Shown: positions 29,744 through 40,397, counted from the stretch's first letter. The stretch is DNA of 64,000 nt from Aliamphritea hakodatensis (GCF_024347195.1 NZ_AP025281.1:1116001-1180000), one strand, 5' to 3'. Translations and numbers: made by a program. The notes: a model not told the origin generated them from the letters alone.

Positions 29744-31060
29744 TTGTTTTTTGAGCGTCCCGAGTCTGGCGAATGCGCCATTCTTGTCCACATAGATATG
29801 GCTGATGAGGCGGACCGGGAAAGCCCGAAAGAGTTAGAAGAACTCGCGCTTTCTGCTGGCGCCGATCCTGTAGATATTCTTACCGGTAGTCGCCATCAGC
29901 CCAGCCCTAAGTTATTTATCGGTAGCGGTAAGGTCGAAGAGTTGAAGGCCATGGTGCATCAGTATGATGCCGAGCTGGTTATTTTCAATCATTCGCTAAG
30001 CCCCGGCCAGGAACGTAACCTCGAAAGAGAGTTGCAGTGCCGGGTGCTGGACCGTACCGGTCTGATTCTGGATATTTTTGCTCAGCGTGCCCGTACCCAT
30101 GAAGGTAAACTTCAGGTGGAGCTGGCACAGTTAGAGCATATGTCGACACGTCTGGTACGTGGCTGGACACACCTTGAGCGTCAGAAAGGTGGTATTGGTT
30201 TACGCGGCCCGGGTGAAACCCAGCTGGAAACCGACCGCCGGTTACTGCGTGCCCGCATCAAAAGTATTCTCAAACGACTGGAAAAAGTCCGTAAGCAGCG
30301 TGATCAGGGGCGTCGTGCCCGTAGCCGCGCTGAAGTGCCGGGCTTATCGCTGGTGGGTTATACCAATGCCGGAAAGTCGACGCTGTTCAATCAGCTGACT
30401 GAGGCTGAGGTGTACGCCGCTGATCAGTTGTTCGCGACGCTTGATCCGACCCTCCGCCGCATTGAAGTTGCGGATGTCGGGCAGGCAATCCTTGCTGATA
30501 CGGTAGGCTTTATCCGTCATTTACCCCATAAACTGGTTGAGGCGTTTCGTGCGACGTTGCAGGAAACCACCGAGGCCACTTTGCTGCTGCATGTGATTGA
30601 TGCCTTTGATGAGGATCGTCAGGAGCATATTGACGAAGTGAATGCGGTACTGGCGGAAATTAATGCGGATGAAGTGCCCTGTCTTGAGGTCTATAACAAG
30701 ATTGACCGTATGACGGGTATTGAACCGCGTATTGACCGTAATGATGAAGGTGTACCGGTACGGGTCTGGGTGTCTGCGGCAACCGGACAGGGTACTGACT
30801 TGCTGTTTCAGGCTATTTCTGAGCGTCTGGCGGATGATGTGTTCCATGATTCCATTCAGGTGGCACCTTCTGAAGGTGCTTTCCGTGCCCTGCTGTATGG
30901 TCAGGGGGCAGTCCTGAATGAAACCTATGATGATGCCGGTGAAAGTCATCTGGAAGTACGCTTGCAGCGTAAAGACTTTATGCAGATTCTCAGCAGGGTA
31001 AGTATTCCGGCGGAACGTTATCTGGGGGTTGATGTCAACAAGCCTGAGTGGCTTCAGTGA
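29744..31060 (+). CDS. hflX: Ribosome-splitting GTPase HflX
   Basis: Heat-induced GTPase that dissociates stalled 70S ribosomes. 438 aa. N-terminal HflX domain with LTPGQERNLE-like LSPGQERNLERELQ and RARTHEGKLQVELAQL, then QKGGIGLRGPGETQLETDRR, G1 GYTNAGKST, G3 DTVGF and G4 NKID. The start codon is TTG at 29744: the resulting MFFER N-terminus matches Pseudomonas HflX and GAGG sits about six bases upstream. Confidence 0.95.
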   Translation: MFFERPESGECAILVHIDMADEADRESPKELEELALSAGADPVDILTGSRHQPSPKLFIGSGKVEELKAMVHQYDAELVIFNHSLSPGQERNLERELQCRVLDRTGLILDIFAQRARTHEGKLQVELAQLEHMSTRLVRGWTHLERQKGGIGLRGPGETQLETDRRLLRARIKSILKRLEKVRKQRDQGRRARSRAEVPGLSLVGYTNAGKSTLFNQLTEAEVYAADQLFATLDPTLRRIEVADVGQAILADTVGFIRHLPHKLVEAFRATLQETTEATLLLHVIDAFDEDRQEHIDEVNAVLAEINADEVPCLEVYNKIDRMTGIEPRIDRNDEGVPVRVWVSAATGQGTDLLFQAISERLADDVFHDSIQVAPSEGAFRALLYGQGAVLNETYDDAGESHLEVRLQRKDFMQILSRVSIPAERYLGVDVNKPEWLQ

Positions 31061-31207
31061 CGACAAATATCTGAATTTTAAAAGTAAGCTGCGTACATCG
31101 GACGTTGCATACTATGATTAAGCTACATACAATTTTGGTAGTTTTTGGTGCTTTACCTGTCGATTCGGTAAAGACAAAGCATTAACGGTTCTAGAACGGA
31201 GAACAGT

Positions 31208-32395
31208 ATGGCTTGGAATGAGCCTGGTGGTAACGGGAATAATCAGGATCCCTGGAACTCTGGTGGCAAGCGTAACGGTGGCGGCAATAATGATCAGGGA
31301 CCTCCTGATCTGGATGAAGCGCTGCAAAAGCTACAGGAAAAACTTAACGGCATTTTCGGTAAACCGAACAAGACCGGCGGTTCCGGTGGCAAATCAGCTG
31401 CGCCGTCAGGCGGTCTGTTTGGCATCCTTATCGTCATTCTGCTGGTTGGCTGGGCAGCTCTGGGCTTCTACACTGTCGATCAGCAGGAGCGGGGTGTCGT
31501 ACTGCGTCTGGGTAAATTCAGCGAAACGGTTATGCCGGGTCTGCAGTGGAACCCGCCTTTGATTGATCAGGTTACTCAGGTCAATGTGACCCGGGTAAAT
31601 GCTTATGATCACCGTTCCCTGATGCTGACAGAAGATGAGAACATTGTTGACGTATCTATTACCGTTCAGTACGTCATCTCTGATCCTAAGAATTACCTGC
31701 TGAAAGTCCGCGATCCGGAAGCCAGTCTGGCGAATGCTTCTGAGTCTGCATTGCGTCACATTGTAGGTGGTTCAGAAATGGATTCCATTCTGACTGAGGG
31801 CCGTGAGGTACTTGGTACGGATGTGAAGGGTCGTCTGCAGCAGTCTATGGAAGATTATCAGACCGGTTTACGTATCACTCAGGTGAACATTAAAGAAGTT
31901 AAGGCACCGTCTCAGGTTCAGGATGCATTTGATGACGTAATCAAAGCGCGTGAGGATGAGCAACGGGTCATTAACGAAGCTGAGTCTTACCGTAACGGTA
32001 TTATTCCTGAAGCGCGTGGTATCGCCCAGCGTATGAAGGAAGAGGCAAGTGCATACCGCGAACAGGTGGTTGCTCGGGCACAGGGTGATGCGCAGCGTTT
32101 TGAGTCTCTGCTGGGTGAGTACCTGAAAGCACCGGATGTAACCCGTGAGCGTCTGTATCTGGATGCAATGGAGTCTGTTATGGCGAACAACTCTAAGGTA
32201 CTGGTTGATGTTGAGGGCGGTAATAACATGATGTATCTGCCGCTGGATAAGTTATCCGAGCGTCGTCAGGTACCTGTTGAGTTTAACCGTTCAGGAAACA
32301 CCCGTCTGAGTAACGATAATATCCGTGATATCACTGATCAGGTGATTGAGCAGTTGCGTCAGCGTCAGCAAACCAACCGTCGGGAGGCCCGGTAA
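31208..32395 (+). CDS. hflK: FtsH protease modulator HflK
   Basis: SPFH/prohibitin-family inner-membrane protein that with HflC forms a cage around FtsH. 395 aa. The N-terminus is Gly/Asn-rich and cytoplasmic (GGNGNNQDPWNSGGKRNGG). One membrane helix (about 75-95, LFGILIVILLVGWAALGFY) is followed by the SPFH domain and a long coiled coil rich in E, R and A. The stop overlaps the hflC start by one base (TAATG). Confidence 0.95.
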   Translation: MAWNEPGGNGNNQDPWNSGGKRNGGGNNDQGPPDLDEALQKLQEKLNGIFGKPNKTGGSGGKSAAPSGGLFGILIVILLVGWAALGFYTVDQQERGVVLRLGKFSETVMPGLQWNPPLIDQVTQVNVTRVNAYDHRSLMLTEDENIVDVSITVQYVISDPKNYLLKVRDPEASLANASESALRHIVGGSEMDSILTEGREVLGTDVKGRLQQSMEDYQTGLRITQVNIKEVKAPSQVQDAFDDVIKAREDEQRVINEAESYRNGIIPEARGIAQRMKEEASAYREQVVARAQGDAQRFESLLGEYLKAPDVTRERLYLDAMESVMANNSKVLVDVEGGNNMMYLPLDKLSERRQVPVEFNRSGNTRLSNDNIRDITDQVIEQLRQRQQTNRREAR

Positions 32396-33270
32396 TGTCT
32401 GGTAAATCTATGGCAGGCGTCGTCATCGCGCTATTGTTGGTCGTGCTGGCATCTAATTCGCTGTTTATTATTAAGGAAACTGACCGTGCAGTTTTGCTGC
32501 GCTTCGGTGAAATCGTGAATCCTAACCTGCAGCCTGGTCTGCATATTAAGATTCCTGTTATCAATAAAGTGCGTAAGTTTGATGGCCGGGTACTGACCCT
32601 GGATGCGCAGCCGCAGTCTTATCTGACGGTTGAGAAGAAGCGTCTGGTGGTTGACTCCTTCATTAAATGGCGTGTTATTGATCCGCAAACTTACTACACC
32701 GCGACTTCCGGTGACCAGTTCCGTGCAGCGGAGCGTCTGTTCCCGAGTGTGGATGCAGGTCTGCGTGCGCAGTTCGGTGAGCGTACGCTGACTGAAGTGG
32801 TATCCGGTGAGCGTGATCAGTTAATGATTGAGCTGACTGAGTCACTGAGCCAGTCGACCCGTGACGAGCTGGGTATTGAGCTGATTGATATCCGGGTTAA
32901 GAAGATCGATCTGCCGCAGGAAGTATCCAACTCTGTATATGACCGTATGCGTACTGAGCGGGAGCGTGAAGCCCGTGAGCTGCGTTCCCGTGGTCAGGAG
33001 CTTGCGGAAGGTATCCGGGCTGATGCTGACCGTCAGAAAACGGTTATCGAAGCCGGTGCGTACCGTGATGCACAGGAGTTGCGTGGTGAAGGTGATGCGG
33101 AATCTGCGGGTATCTATGCCAAGGCATATAGCCGTGATCCGGAGTTCTATTCTTTCTACCGCAGTCTGAATGCCTATAAAGAAGCATTTAACCAGCAAGG
33201 CGATATCATGATTCTGGAACCGGACAGTGAATTCTTCCGTTACCTGAATGCGCCGGGTCTGGAGCGTTAA
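32395..33270 (+). CDS. hflC: FtsH protease modulator HflC
   Basis: 291 aa SPFH-family partner of HflK. An N-terminal membrane helix (about 5-25), then the SPFH domain beginning FIIKETDRAVLLRFGEIV, and a helical region ending in the FYRSLNAYKEAF motif. Obligate partner and translationally coupled to hflK. A terminator follows about 70 bp downstream. Confidence 0.96.
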   Translation: MSGKSMAGVVIALLLVVLASNSLFIIKETDRAVLLRFGEIVNPNLQPGLHIKIPVINKVRKFDGRVLTLDAQPQSYLTVEKKRLVVDSFIKWRVIDPQTYYTATSGDQFRAAERLFPSVDAGLRAQFGERTLTEVVSGERDQLMIELTESLSQSTRDELGIELIDIRVKKIDLPQEVSNSVYDRMRTEREREARELRSRGQELAEGIRADADRQKTVIEAGAYRDAQELRGEGDAESAGIYAKAYSRDPEFYSFYRSLNAYKEAFNQQGDIMILEPDSEFFRYLNAPGLER

Positions 33271-33340
33271 TTGCTACTTTTGATTAATTTTTACCCGGAA
33301 TAGGCTGCACTATTTGCCCTGTTCCGTGGTAGAATTCTGT

Positions 33341-33365
33341 AACCGGGTTTAAGCCCGGTTTTTTT
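33341..33365 (+). terminator. Terminator after hflC
   Basis: AACCGGG / CCCGGTT stem with a 6-nt loop and TTTTTT; it ends the hfl transcript ahead of the DUF2065 gene. Confidence 0.85.
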
Positions 33366-33387
33366 ATGCGGTTTTGTGCGAGGCGTT

Positions 33388-33585
33388 ATGTGGTCGGAGC
33401 TTTGGCAACCCCTGTTAATCGGTTTCAGTCTGATGCTGATAATCGAGGGAATTGTGCCTTTTCTGTATCCCGGACGCTGGCGCAGGTTAGTTCAGCAGTT
33501 AGCAAATATCAGTGATAAGGCGCTGCGGATAACCGGTTTAATCAGTATGCTGGCTGGGCTGTGCATACTGTATATGATTAACTGA
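33388..33585 (+). CDS. DUF2065 (YjeT-like) small membrane protein
   Basis: 65 aa with two hydrophobic helices (LLIGFSLMLIIEGIVPFLY and ITGLISMLAGLCILYMI) separated by PGRWRRLVQQLANISDKALR. This is the DUF2065 pattern found next to hflC in many proteobacteria. Function unknown. ATG 33388 is chosen with GAGG (33380-33383) upstream; an earlier in-frame start (33376) has no ribosome site. hisZ follows after 21 bp. Confidence 0.85.
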   Translation: MWSELWQPLLIGFSLMLIIEGIVPFLYPGRWRRLVQQLANISDKALRITGLISMLAGLCILYMIN

Positions 33586-33606
33586 TCGATCGATTAGGAG
33601 AGTTGC

Positions 33607-34785
33607 ATGGCCTTGGCAGATCGCTGGTTATTACCAGACGGTGTCAAAGAAGTCTTGCCACCACAGGCGCGTCAGGTTGAAGCGGCCCGCCGGCAAGTGC
33701 TAGATATGTATAATACCTGGGGTTATGAATTAGTCATGACACCAATGATCGAACACCTGGACTCTTTGTTAAGTGGTGTTGGTCGGGATCTTGATCTGAA
33801 TACATTTAAAGTAACGGATCAACTGACAGGCCGGATGCTGGGCATCCGTGCTGATATTACCCAGCAGGTGGCGCGGATTGATGCCCACCGTCTGAAAAAC
33901 GATAGTCCTAATCGTTTGTGTTATTGCAGTACTGTTCTGCATACCTTGCCAGCAAATCCGCTGGCGTCTCGTAATCCCTTACAGGTAGGTGCTGAGTTAT
34001 TCGGCCACTCGGGCCTGGCCAGTGATGTCGAAATTATTTCCCTGATGCTTGAAACTCTGCATGTGCTGGGTGTCAGTCAGGAACTGAGTATTGATCTGGG
34101 CCATGTAGGTATCTATCGCGGACTGATTGCCGGTGCGGGGCTGACCGATGTTCAGGAAAATGATTATTTCGAATTACTGCAACGCAAAGATATGCCTGAG
34201 ATTGAACGCTTTCTGAGTCAGGTTGATATTTCAGCTGAGCAGGCTGCGATGCTGGCTAAGCTGCCGGCGCTGCATGGTGGTGCGGAAGTGCTGGATGCGG
34301 CTCAGGAGAGCTTGGCGCCTATCAGTGATGCGATTACGCCAGCGCTGGATTATCTGCGTCAGATTGCTGAGCAGATTGGTCAGCGTTATCCGCAGGTTGA
34401 TCTGTATTTCGATCTCAGCGAATTACGCGGTTATAACTATCACACCGGCATTGTGTTCGGTGCATATACGCCAAGTTTCGGTCAGGCGATTGCCAAAGGT
34501 GGTCGTTATGATGAAGTGGGGCGTGATTTTGGCCGGGCGCGCCCGGCAACAGGTTTTAGTGCTGACCTTAAGACACTGGTTGAGCTGTCTGCTCTGTCGT
34601 GTCAGCAGGACGGTGCGGTACTGGCGCCAGCTGGCAGTGATGCAGGGCTATTAAAGGCGATCAGTGAACTACGCACGACCGGTAAGCGGGTTGTGCAGCA
34701 GCTCGATGGTGCGGCATCTGATGATGTTGTATTCGCGCAGCAATTGGTGCAGCAGGATGGGGTTTGGGTTCTGCAGAGCCTGTAA
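33607..34785 (+). CDS. hisZ: ATP phosphoribosyltransferase regulatory subunit HisZ
   Basis: Histidyl-tRNA-synthetase-like protein (392 aa) that activates the short form of HisG in histidine synthesis. Class II core motifs are recognisable (WGYELVMTPMIEHLDSL, RADITQQVARI, YNYHTGIVFGAY near ELRGYNYHTG). It lacks the HisRS anticodon domain. Its presence predicts a short-form HisG elsewhere. Encoded between the DUF2065 gene and purA, as in Pseudomonas. Confidence 0.93.
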   Translation: MALADRWLLPDGVKEVLPPQARQVEAARRQVLDMYNTWGYELVMTPMIEHLDSLLSGVGRDLDLNTFKVTDQLTGRMLGIRADITQQVARIDAHRLKNDSPNRLCYCSTVLHTLPANPLASRNPLQVGAELFGHSGLASDVEIISLMLETLHVLGVSQELSIDLGHVGIYRGLIAGAGLTDVQENDYFELLQRKDMPEIERFLSQVDISAEQAAMLAKLPALHGGAEVLDAAQESLAPISDAITPALDYLRQIAEQIGQRYPQVDLYFDLSELRGYNYHTGIVFGAYTPSFGQAIAKGGRYDEVGRDFGRARPATGFSADLKTLVELSALSCQQDGAVLAPAGSDAGLLKAISELRTTGKRVVQQLDGAASDDVVFAQQLVQQDGVWVLQSL

Positions 34786-34809
34786 CCGCTTGAAATTAGA
34801 TTGAGTTAA

Positions 34810-36120
<1,311 letters not shown>

Positions 36121-36161
36121 CAGTGCTTGCTGAACCGGCGGCTTTCAGTCATCGGTTTTCT

Positions 36162-36189
36162 AAAAAAACCAGCTACGGCTGGTTTTTTT
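36162..36189 (+). terminator. Terminator after purA
   Basis: AAAAAAACCAGC / GCTGGTTTTTTT hairpin with a TACG loop. Confidence 0.85.
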
Positions 36190-36212
36190 GTGTCTGCTGT
36201 TTTCGGGGTATA

Positions 36213-36238
36213 AAAAAACCGGCACAAGGCCGGTTTTG
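36213..36238 (-). terminator. Terminator after suhB
   Basis: ACCGGC / GCCGGT stem; on the minus strand a T7 tract follows. Converges with the purA terminator. Confidence 0.75.
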
Positions 36239-36255
36239 TAGATGTTCAGACTGAC

Positions 36256-37062
36256 CTATTTCAGATCATCGCTGACTGCCGGGTGGATGCTTTTCAGCAG
36301 CGCTTTCAGCATTTTCGGATTGCCCACGATCAGGTTACCGTTCTGGGTGTGGGAGTTGCCGCCATTGAAGTCGGACAGTAAGCCGCCAGATTCCTGGATC
36401 AGCAGGGTGCCGGCTGCCATATCGGCGCCTTTCATGCCGAACTGGAAGAAGCCGTCGAAGCGGCCGGCAGCGGTGTAAGCCATGTTCAGTACCGGTGAGC
36501 CGGCGTTGTAGATGCTGCCGTCTTCCAGGGTGATGTTGCTGAATACCCGCTGGAATGAATCAAGATGCTGTTTCTGGTTGCGGCCAAAGTAGTTGCTGGC
36601 GATGAGTGCGCCCTGAAGGGTTTTCAGGTTGCTGACGCGCAGGCGCTTGCCGTTACACTGTGCGCCTCGTCCACGGCTGGCGGTAAATTCTTCACCGTTC
36701 ATCGGATTCAGTACGATGGCGTGTTCCAGGCGGCCGCGCTGGTAACCGGCGATGCTCAGGGCAAACACAGGTACGCCGTTTGCGAAGTTGCTGGTGCTGT
36801 CGATAGGGTTTACCTGCCAGGTAATGGCGGCGGTGCCTTCTGCAGCGTGCTGGCCAGTGAATTCACCATTTACTTCGTGGTCCGGATAGGCTTTCTGGAT
36901 TGTGCTGGCAATCGCCTTTTCTGCCTGCTTGCAGGTCTCTTCGAAAAAGTCACTGACACTTGATTGTTCGGATTTAATCAGGTCGAGTCGTTCCACTGCG
37001 CGGGCGATTTGTTCGCCTGCGATGCGTGCGCCGCGCAGGGCGATATTTACCATCGGTTGCAT
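36256..37062 (-). CDS. suhB: SuhB / inositol monophosphatase family protein with degenerate active site
   Basis: 268 aa, aligned by eye along its whole length to SuhB (N-terminal MQPMVNIALRGARIAGE, RLEHAIVLNPMNGEEFTASRGRGA, AGRFDGFF). The metal and catalytic motifs are altered: GEE is GEF (66-68), DPxDGT is NPIDST (85-90), the upstream TExD motif reads EETC (Cys44), and WDxAAG is ADMAAG (213-218). Phosphatase activity is therefore doubtful. In E. coli SuhB also acts in the Nus antitermination complex on rRNA, reportedly without needing catalysis, so this protein may keep only that role. Divergent from trmJ as in Pseudomonas. Confidence 0.85.
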   Translation of the reverse strand: MQPMVNIALRGARIAGEQIARAVERLDLIKSEQSSVSDFFEETCKQAEKAIASTIQKAYPDHEVNGEFTGQHAAEGTAAITWQVNPIDSTSNFANGVPVFALSIAGYQRGRLEHAIVLNPMNGEEFTASRGRGAQCNGKRLRVSNLKTLQGALIASNYFGRNQKQHLDSFQRVFSNITLEDGSIYNAGSPVLNMAYTAAGRFDGFFQFGMKGADMAAGTLLIQESGGLLSDFNGGNSHTQNGNLIVGNPKMLKALLKSIHPAVSDDLK

Positions 37063-37206
37063 CTATCTAATACCAGTCGTCGGGAGGGTAAGAAATCAAA
37101 GAGCGCGATTATAGCAAAATCTTGCTGAGATAAAGAACAACAAACCGCGAATACTTGGCAGGTTCTGGTAAAATAATCGCCTTTTTATACTATAAGTCTG
37201 AATTTG

Positions 37207-37959
37207 ATGCTGCAAAATATACGAATTGTACTGGTAAATACCACTCACCCCGGCAATATCGGTGCGGTCGCCCGGGCAATGAAAAATATGGGGCTGGCTG
37301 AACTGTGTCTTGTTGAGCCTAAACTGTTCCCTCACGAAGATGCTGTTGCCCGGGCTTCGGGTGCCACTGATTTGCTGGAAAGTGCGCTGGTTGTTGGTTC
37401 GCTGGATGAGGCGCTGGAAGGGTGTCATCTGGTGGTGGGTACGAGTGCCCGTAGCCGGAATATCCCCTGGCCGTTGCTGAACCCCCGCGAGCTGGGAGGG
37501 GTGTCTTCAGGTCTGGGTGCTGATCAGAAAATGGCGGTTGTATTTGGCCGTGAGGATCGCGGACTGACCAATGAAGAATTGCAGCGTTGTCATTATCATG
37601 TGCATATCCCTACGGAAGAGACCTTCAGTTCGCTGAATATCGGTGCGGCTGTACAGGTTATTTGCTACGAGCTTCGCATGGCCGCTTTGCAGCAGGGCAG
37701 TATGGAAGATAAGCCCCAGTGGGGGACGGACTGGGATGTGGACCTGGCGGATATGCAGGAACTGGAGCGGATGTTCGAGCATCTGGAGCAGACCATGATT
37801 GATATTGAGTTTCTTGATCCCGAGAAGCCGCGCCAGCTCATGCCGCGGTTACGGCGGCTGTTTCTGAGAGCGCTGCCAGATAAAATTGAAGTCAATGTGC
37901 TGCGGGGAATCCTTACCGCGACTCAGAAACGTCTGAAGAAGTCAGACGCAGACGTTTAG
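37207..37959 (+). CDS. trmJ: tRNA (cytidine/uridine-2'-O-)-methyltransferase TrmJ
   Basis: SPOUT methyltransferase acting on position 32 of tRNAs. 250 aa. Knot motifs: NTTHPGNIGAVARAMKNMGL at the N-terminus, VFGREDRGLTNEEL (motif 2) and HIPTEETFSSLNIGAAVQV (motif 3), plus a helical C-terminal extension. ATG 37207 is used; a TTG directly upstream is possible. The suhB-trmJ pair leads to iscR, but cysE, often found between trmJ and iscR, is missing. Confidence 0.94.
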   Translation: MLQNIRIVLVNTTHPGNIGAVARAMKNMGLAELCLVEPKLFPHEDAVARASGATDLLESALVVGSLDEALEGCHLVVGTSARSRNIPWPLLNPRELGGVSSGLGADQKMAVVFGREDRGLTNEELQRCHYHVHIPTEETFSSLNIGAAVQVICYELRMAALQQGSMEDKPQWGTDWDVDLADMQELERMFEHLEQTMIDIEFLDPEKPRQLMPRLRRLFLRALPDKIEVNVLRGILTATQKRLKKSDADV

Positions 37960-38072
37960 TCATCCTGCAAAAGGTGCTAGAATCTCGCCGCCCTCAGTGG
38001 CGGCTGTGATTATCTGACCGGATTTTGCTGTCTCCGGTCCGGATGAATTTTCAGCCTGAAACGGTATTTAAA

Positions 38073-38093
38073 AACCAAGTGAATTACTTGGTT
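38073..38093. promoter_or_regulatory. Palindromic operator-like site upstream of the iscR promoter
   Basis: AACCAAGT (38073-38080) and ACTTGGTT (38086-38093) form a perfect 8-bp inverted repeat with a GAATT spacer, ending seven bases before the iscR -35. The shape suits a dimeric regulator. It does not fit the IscR type 1 or type 2 consensus. Confidence 0.5.
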
Positions 38094-38094
38094 A

Positions 38095-38128
38095 TATAAT
38101 TGACTAAAATACTAGGGTATTGCATAAT
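38095..38128 (+). promoter_or_regulatory. iscR promoter with type 1 IscR-like site
   Basis: TTGACT (38100-38105), 17 bp, CATAAT (38123-38128). The overlapping stretch TTGACTAAAATACTAGGGTA resembles the type 1 motif through which [2Fe-2S]-IscR represses its own operon. This supports autoregulation. Confidence 0.7.
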
Positions 38129-38165
38129 CCCCCGCGTGCTCAGTTTGGGGTGAGGGAAGTATTTT

Positions 38166-38666
38166 ATGCGATTAACAACGAAAGGCCGATATGCGGTTAC
38201 CGCGATGCTTGATCTTGCGCTTCACGCAAGTGACGGACCTATCAGCCTGGCGGATATATCTGAACGTCAGGGGATTTCCCTGTCTTATTTAGAACAGCTA
38301 TTCGCTAAGTTGCGTCGTAATGATCTGGTGCGCAGTGTACGTGGTCCCGGTGGTGGGTATCAGCTTAACCGTGAGCAGCATGCGATTGATGTCGCTGAAG
38401 TGATTGATGCGGTTAATGAGTCTGTTGATGCGACGGGATGCGGGCACAGTGGTGGTGGTCATACTGGTGGTTGTCAGGGGGGGAGTACCTGTCTGACACA
38501 CCATCTGTGGTGTGATCTCAGTAGCCAGATACATGAATTTCTAAGCCAGATCAGTCTGGCTGATCTGATGGCCCGCCAAGATGTTCAGGCCGTCGCAAAA
38601 CGTCAGGATCGTGAACAGCAGACGTTAATAGATACGAGTTTAATAGAGGCGAAAGTAAGCGCCTGA
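38166..38666 (+). CDS. iscR: Fe-S cluster assembly transcription factor IscR
   Basis: Rrf2-family regulator of Fe-S genes. 166 aa. N-terminal winged helix ([44 protein letters not shown]). [2Fe-2S] ligands are Cys92, Cys103, Cys109 and His112. E. coli spacing is C-x5-C-x5-C-xx-H; here the first gap is ten residues because of a Gly/His-rich insertion ([10 protein letters not shown]). It heads the isc operon, with a type 1-like site in its promoter. Confidence 0.95.
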   Translation: MRLTTKGRYAVTAMLDLALHASDGPISLADISERQGISLSYLEQLFAKLRRNDLVRSVRGPGGGYQLNREQHAIDVAEVIDAVNESVDATGCGHSGGGHTGGCQGGSTCLTHHLWCDLSSQIHEFLSQISLADLMARQDVQAVAKRQDREQQTLIDTSLIEAKVSA

Positions 38667-38703
38667 GTCTCTGATAAAGAGACGTTTTTGGAGAGTTGAT
38701 GTA

Positions 38704-39918
38704 ATGAAGTTGCCAATTTATTTTGACTACGCAGCCACTACACCGGTTGATCCCCGGGTAGCTGAGAAGATGATTGAATGTCTGACCATCGAAGGTAATT
38801 TCGGTAATCCGGCTTCCCGTTCTCATCTGTATGGCTGGAAAGCTGAAGAAGCTGTTGAGACTGCACGTCGACAGGTTGCTGACCTGATGAACGCTGATCC
38901 GCGTGAAATCGTATGGACGTCCGGTGCAACTGAGTCGGATAACCTGGCTATTAAAGGTGTGGCGCATTTTTATTCTAAAAAAGGCAAGCACATCATTACC
39001 TCCAAAATTGAACACAAAGCAGTTCTGGATACCTGCCGCCAGTTAGAGCGTGAAGGGTTTGAGGTGACGTACCTTGATCCGGATGCTGACGGTATTATTC
39101 AGCCTCAGGCAGTTGCTGATGCACTGCGTGAAGATACGATTCTGGTATCTGTTATGCACGTGAATAATGAAATCGGCGTGATCAATGACGTTGCAGCAAT
39201 CGGTGAAATTACCCGTGCTAACGGTGTCTTGTTCCACGTAGATGCTGCTCAGAGTGCTGGCAAGGTTGATATCGACGTAGCTGCAATGAAAGTGGATCTG
39301 GTATCTGTTTCAGGTCACAAGATGTACGGCCCTAAGGGGATCGGTGTTTTGTATGTACGCCGTAAGCCGCGTGTTCGTCTGGAAGCTCAGATGCATGGTG
39401 GTGGTCATGAGCGTGGTATGCGTTCTGGTACCCTGGCAACCCACCAGATTGTTGGTATGGGTGAGGCAGCGCGACTGGCCAAAGAAGACATGCAGCTTGA
39501 TAAAGACAAGATTACCGCGTTGCGTAACCGTTTCTGGAATGCGATCGAAGATATGGAAGAGATTCATATCAACGGTTCCGTTGATCAGCGTTACATTGGT
39601 AACCTGAATGTAAGTTTCAACTACGTTGAAGGTGAGTCACTGCTGATGTCACTGAAAGATCTGGCGGTTTCTTCAGGTTCTGCATGTACATCTGCGAGCC
39701 TTGAGCCTTCATACGTACTGCGTGCGCTGGGTCTGAATGATGAGATGGCGCACAGCTCGATCCGTTTCTCTATCGGGCGTTTTACTACCGAACAGGATAT
39801 TGACGATGCTGTCGAACAGATTCGCGAAGCGGTTTCCAAGCTGCGTGAATTGTCGCCTCTGTGGGACATGTACAAAGACGGTGTTGATTTAAGCAAGGTT
39901 GAATGGGTTCATCACTAA
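38704..39918 (+). CDS. iscS: Cysteine desulfurase IscS
   Basis: PLP enzyme (404 aa) that supplies persulfide sulfur for Fe-S clusters, thio-tRNAs and others. [13 protein letters not shown] at the N-terminus; PLP lysine in [14 protein letters not shown]; catalytic Cys in the mobile loop [21 protein letters not shown]. Length matches E. coli IscS. Second gene of the operon, 37 bp after iscR. Confidence 0.98.
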   Translation: MKLPIYFDYAATTPVDPRVAEKMIECLTIEGNFGNPASRSHLYGWKAEEAVETARRQVADLMNADPREIVWTSGATESDNLAIKGVAHFYSKKGKHIITSKIEHKAVLDTCRQLEREGFEVTYLDPDADGIIQPQAVADALREDTILVSVMHVNNEIGVINDVAAIGEITRANGVLFHVDAAQSAGKVDIDVAAMKVDLVSVSGHKMYGPKGIGVLYVRRKPRVRLEAQMHGGGHERGMRSGTLATHQIVGMGEAARLAKEDMQLDKDKITALRNRFWNAIEDMEEIHINGSVDQRYIGNLNVSFNYVEGESLLMSLKDLAVSSGSACTSASLEPSYVLRALGLNDEMAHSSIRFSIGRFTTEQDIDDAVEQIREAVSKLRELSPLWDMYKDGVDLSKVEWVHH

Positions 39919-39957
39919 GCGTCGCTTGGCTGGTGAAACCAAACTGAGGAGGTCGTT

Positions 39958-40341
39958 ATGGCTTACAGTGATCAGGTAATCGATCATTACGAGAATCCGC
40001 GTAATGTCGGCAAAATGAATGATAAAGATACCAACGTTGGCACAGGTATGGTGGGTGCACCTGCATGTGGTGACGTTATGCGCCTGCAGATTCAGGTTAG
40101 CGATGAAGGTGTTATTGAAGACGCTAAGTTTAAAACTTACGGTTGTGGTTCCGCGATTGCTTCAAGCTCGCTGGTAACTGAGTGGGTTAAAGGCATGACT
40201 CTGGATGAGGCTGCCGAGCTGAAGAATACTAAAATTGCGGAAGAGCTTGCGCTGCCACCAGTGAAAATTCACTGTTCAGTACTGGCTGAAGATGCAATTA
40301 AAGCGGCTGTTGCTGATTACAAAGAAAAGCAGGCTAAGTAA
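39958..40341 (+). CDS. iscU: Fe-S cluster scaffold IscU
   Basis: 127 aa scaffold on which IscS and ferredoxin build [2Fe-2S]/[4Fe-4S] clusters. Ligand cysteines in [20 protein letters not shown] and HCSVLAEDA. The HscA recognition motif LPPVK is present just before the last cysteine. A strong GAGGAGG site lies upstream. Confidence 0.98.
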   Translation: MAYSDQVIDHYENPRNVGKMNDKDTNVGTGMVGAPACGDVMRLQIQVSDEGVIEDAKFKTYGCGSAIASSSLVTEWVKGMTLDEAAELKNTKIAEELALPPVKIHCSVLAEDAIKAAVADYKEKQAK

Positions 40342-40397
40342 GCTTGTCCGGCACCCGGTCGTCTCCGGGTGCTGACCGGTATTCTAGGAGGAAACTT

